Assembly: GCA_012270135.1 (NCBI GenBank)
Contig: JAAXIW010000187.1
Coordinates: forward strand, 1-7,097
Source of the DNA: Brevundimonas sp.
GTDB lineage: Bacteria > Pseudomonadota > Alphaproteobacteria > Caulobacterales > Caulobacteraceae
Direction of reading: 5' to 3'
DNA: 7,097 bases
Shown: positions 6,002 to 7,097 of the stretch, in pieces
Layout: each line of letters starts with the position of its first letter
How positions within the stretch are numbered: the stretch's first letter is position 1
Program-made: the position numbers and the translations under genes
The notes under the pieces: model-generated
Database searches by the model: none
Told to the model about the DNA's origin: nothing
What the model saw: the letters and a program-made list of their open reading frames with translations, nothing else

Positions 6002-6220
6002 ATGGCTCGCAAACCCGACAAGGCTGCCGACGCCCGCCCCTCCGCGCCGGGGTCGGGCCTGGTCGTGGGCGGACTCGGCGGGCCGCAGGACGAACTGCTC
6101 GAATCCGGTCAGGAAGAGGTCTTCTCGCGCACCGAGGTCGAGAGCGGCCGTATCGAGCACAAGGCCGACACGGACGGATCCGACGCGCGCCCGGAGGGTG
6201 GTCGCAAGCGGGGGCGCTGA
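6002..6220 (+). CDS. Possible small hydrophilic protein, unrecognised
   Basis: A 72-aa frame from ATG 6002 to TGA 6218-6220 that I do not recognise. It is hydrophilic, with a basic N-terminus (MARKPDK), a Gly-rich stretch (SGLVVGGLGG), an acidic middle (DELLESGQEEVF) and a basic C-terminus (GGRKRGR). No membrane segment, Cys or known motif is seen. Third codon positions are strongly G/C, as in the surrounding genes, and the amino-acid mix is protein-like rather than the Arg/Pro/Ala-rich composition typical of shadow frames here. It ends 3 nt before the convergent methyltransferase stop. The Shine-Dalgarno is weak (CGGA just before ATG). It may be a real alphaproteobacterial small protein or a chance frame. 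Confidence 0.5.
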   Translation: MARKPDKAADARPSAPGSGLVVGGLGGPQDELLESGQEEVFSRTEVESGRIEHKADTDGSDARPEGGRKRGR

Positions 6221-6223
6221 CGC

Positions 6224-7097
6224 TCAGGCGGCCCGCCGCTCCGTGGCGGGCGCGGCCACGAGCGGCTCGAACACGTGCCGGGCCAGATGGCGCACCACCG
6301 GAACCGCGACCCCGTCGCCGGTGAGATGATAGGCGTCGCTGTAGTTGCGCGGCAGCACATAGTCGTCGGCCAGACCCATCAACCGCGCCGTCTCGCGCGC
6401 CGAGATCAGCCGCGAGCGCACCAGCGGCCCATCGACGACGAGGATGATCTGGCGGCTCGATCCGCCGGCCGGGGTGCGCAGGCAGCCGGCGACGTCGTCG
6501 AACCGGACCTCGGCGCGCTGAACCTTGGCCCCGGCCTCGACCCGGGTGCGGCGATAGACCCCGCCGACCATCCGCCGCCCGGCCCGGCGGGCCGCCTCGA
6601 CCTTGGCGGCGTTGACCGGCGACATCAGGTCGAGCAGCCGTTTGGTCTCGGCCTGGTTATGCCAGACGACGCTGTCGGGCCGATCCTCGATCAGGTCGGC
6701 GAAGGTCGTGGTCCGGCGTGGCGGCGGCGGCACGTTCCACCACAGCAGTCGCTCCCGTACGGCCTCCGGCAGGGCCGCCGCCGCCCGGCGCACGGCGCGG
6801 GTGTGGAAAGGCTCGACCGGTTCGGGCGCCAGCAGTTCCGGCGCGACCTCGACCCCGTCGCGCACCCCGACCACGAACAGCCGCGGCCGGCTCTGCGGCA
6901 CGAAGAGGTCGGCGTTGATGACCAGGGCGCCGTAGCGATAGCCGGCCTCGGCGAAGGTCCGGCAGATGGTCTCGAAGTCGCGGCCGCCGTGCGACGTCAG
7001 GGTTCCGCAGACGTTCTCGACCGCCACCAGCCGGGGGCCTCGACCGCGTGCGATCAGCCCGTGGATGACGCCCCAGAAGGCGTGGAAGGTTCCGGAG
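6224..7097 (-). CDS. DNA (cytosine-5-)-methyltransferase, C-terminal part (5' end outside window)
   Basis: Transfers a methyl group from S-adenosylmethionine to C5 of cytosine in DNA. 290 residues are visible; the start and the catalytic PCQ motif lie beyond the right edge. The frame is open to 7096, reading SGTFHAFWGVIHGL at the edge, so the internal GTG at 7027 is not the start. Conserved C5-methyltransferase motifs: ENV (motif VI, 7010-7018), QSRPRLFVVG (motif VIII, near 6895), a target-recognition region with FDDVAGCLRTPAGGSSRQ, RLISARETARLMG (motif IX), and GDGVAVPVV (motif X, with GDG where GNA or GNS is common). The target site cannot be read from the sequence. No restriction partner is visible, and the gene ends 3 nt from a convergent small frame. 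It could be an orphan methyltransferase or part of a restriction-modification or phage-derived region to the right. Confidence 0.95.
   Translation of the reverse strand, partial: SGTFHAFWGVIHGLIARGRGPRLVAVENVCGTLTSHGGRDFETICRTFAEAGYRYGALVINADLFVPQSRPRLFVVGVRDGVEVAPELLAPEPVEPFHTRAVRRAAAALPEAVRERLLWWNVPPPPRRTTTFADLIEDRPDSVVWHNQAETKRLLDLMSPVNAAKVEAARRAGRRMVGGVYRRTRVEAGAKVQRAEVRFDDVAGCLRTPAGGSSRQIILVVDGPLVRSRLISARETARLMGLADDYVLPRNYSDAYHLTGDGVAVPVVRHLARHVFEPLVAAPATERRAA

Noticed and set aside
5669..6160. N-terminal extension of the ctaG frame up to 6160
   Set aside because: Unlike any CtaG N-terminus, overlaps the small membrane protein gene and crosses the intergenic repeats.
6109..6360. Minus-strand 83-codon frame overlapping the methyltransferase end
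   Set aside because: Out of frame with the methyltransferase, no motif, and overlaps two better candidates.
1..7097. tRNA, rRNA, CRISPR array, insertion sequence or transposase
   Set aside because: None seen on either strand: no regularly spaced repeats, no transposase motifs, and no tRNA-like T-loop sequence in the two short intergenic gaps.

Overview
The window is very G+C-rich and fully coding-dense, with third codon positions dominated by G and C. Protein content (a caa3-type heme-copper oxidase with fused subunits I+III, a CtaG-like assembly protein with a PYCG N-terminus, a bacterial cytochrome b561) suggests a Gram-negative alphaproteobacterium, perhaps near Caulobacterales or Sphingomonadales. 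The lineage is inference; no rRNA or other marker is present.

Layout. (a) 1-3538, minus strand: an operon read right to left, lipo-cytochrome c (3164-3538), then coxB/ctaC with a C-terminal heme c domain (2218-3174), then ctaD with a subunit III extension (starts at 2221, runs off the left edge). The junctions overlap by 11 and 4 nt. (b) 3539-3649: a 111-bp divergent intergenic region. (c) 3650-4375, plus strand: a lipid-anchored diheme cytochrome c of the c4 type. (d) 4224-5874, minus strand: a second tightly coupled operon, small membrane protein (5665-5871), ctaG-like gene (4931-5668), cytochrome b561 (4224-4934), with two ATGA overlaps. The b561 and diheme cytochrome genes converge and overlap by 152 nt. 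(e) 5875-6001: intergenic DNA with interlocking inverted repeats. (f) 6002-6220, plus strand: a possible small hydrophilic protein. (g) 6224-7097, minus strand: the C-terminal part of a DNA cytosine-5 methyltransferase, running off the right edge.

Function. Regions a-d form one respiratory module: a terminal oxidase that takes electrons through a heme c fused to its CuA subunit, two separate lipid-anchored c-type cytochromes that could feed it, a membrane b-type cytochrome that could pass electrons from quinol or a dehydrogenase, and a CtaG-like protein for copper delivery to the oxidase. The small protein at the head of the second operon resembles the N-terminal membrane anchor of PQQ-dependent glucose dehydrogenases. 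The oxidase families are well known. The points most worth a second look are the replaced K-pathway residues in subunit I, the 152-nt antisense gene overlap, the small anchor-like protein, and the structured DNA at 5923-5991. The methyltransferase is unrelated in function and may mark the edge of a different region.
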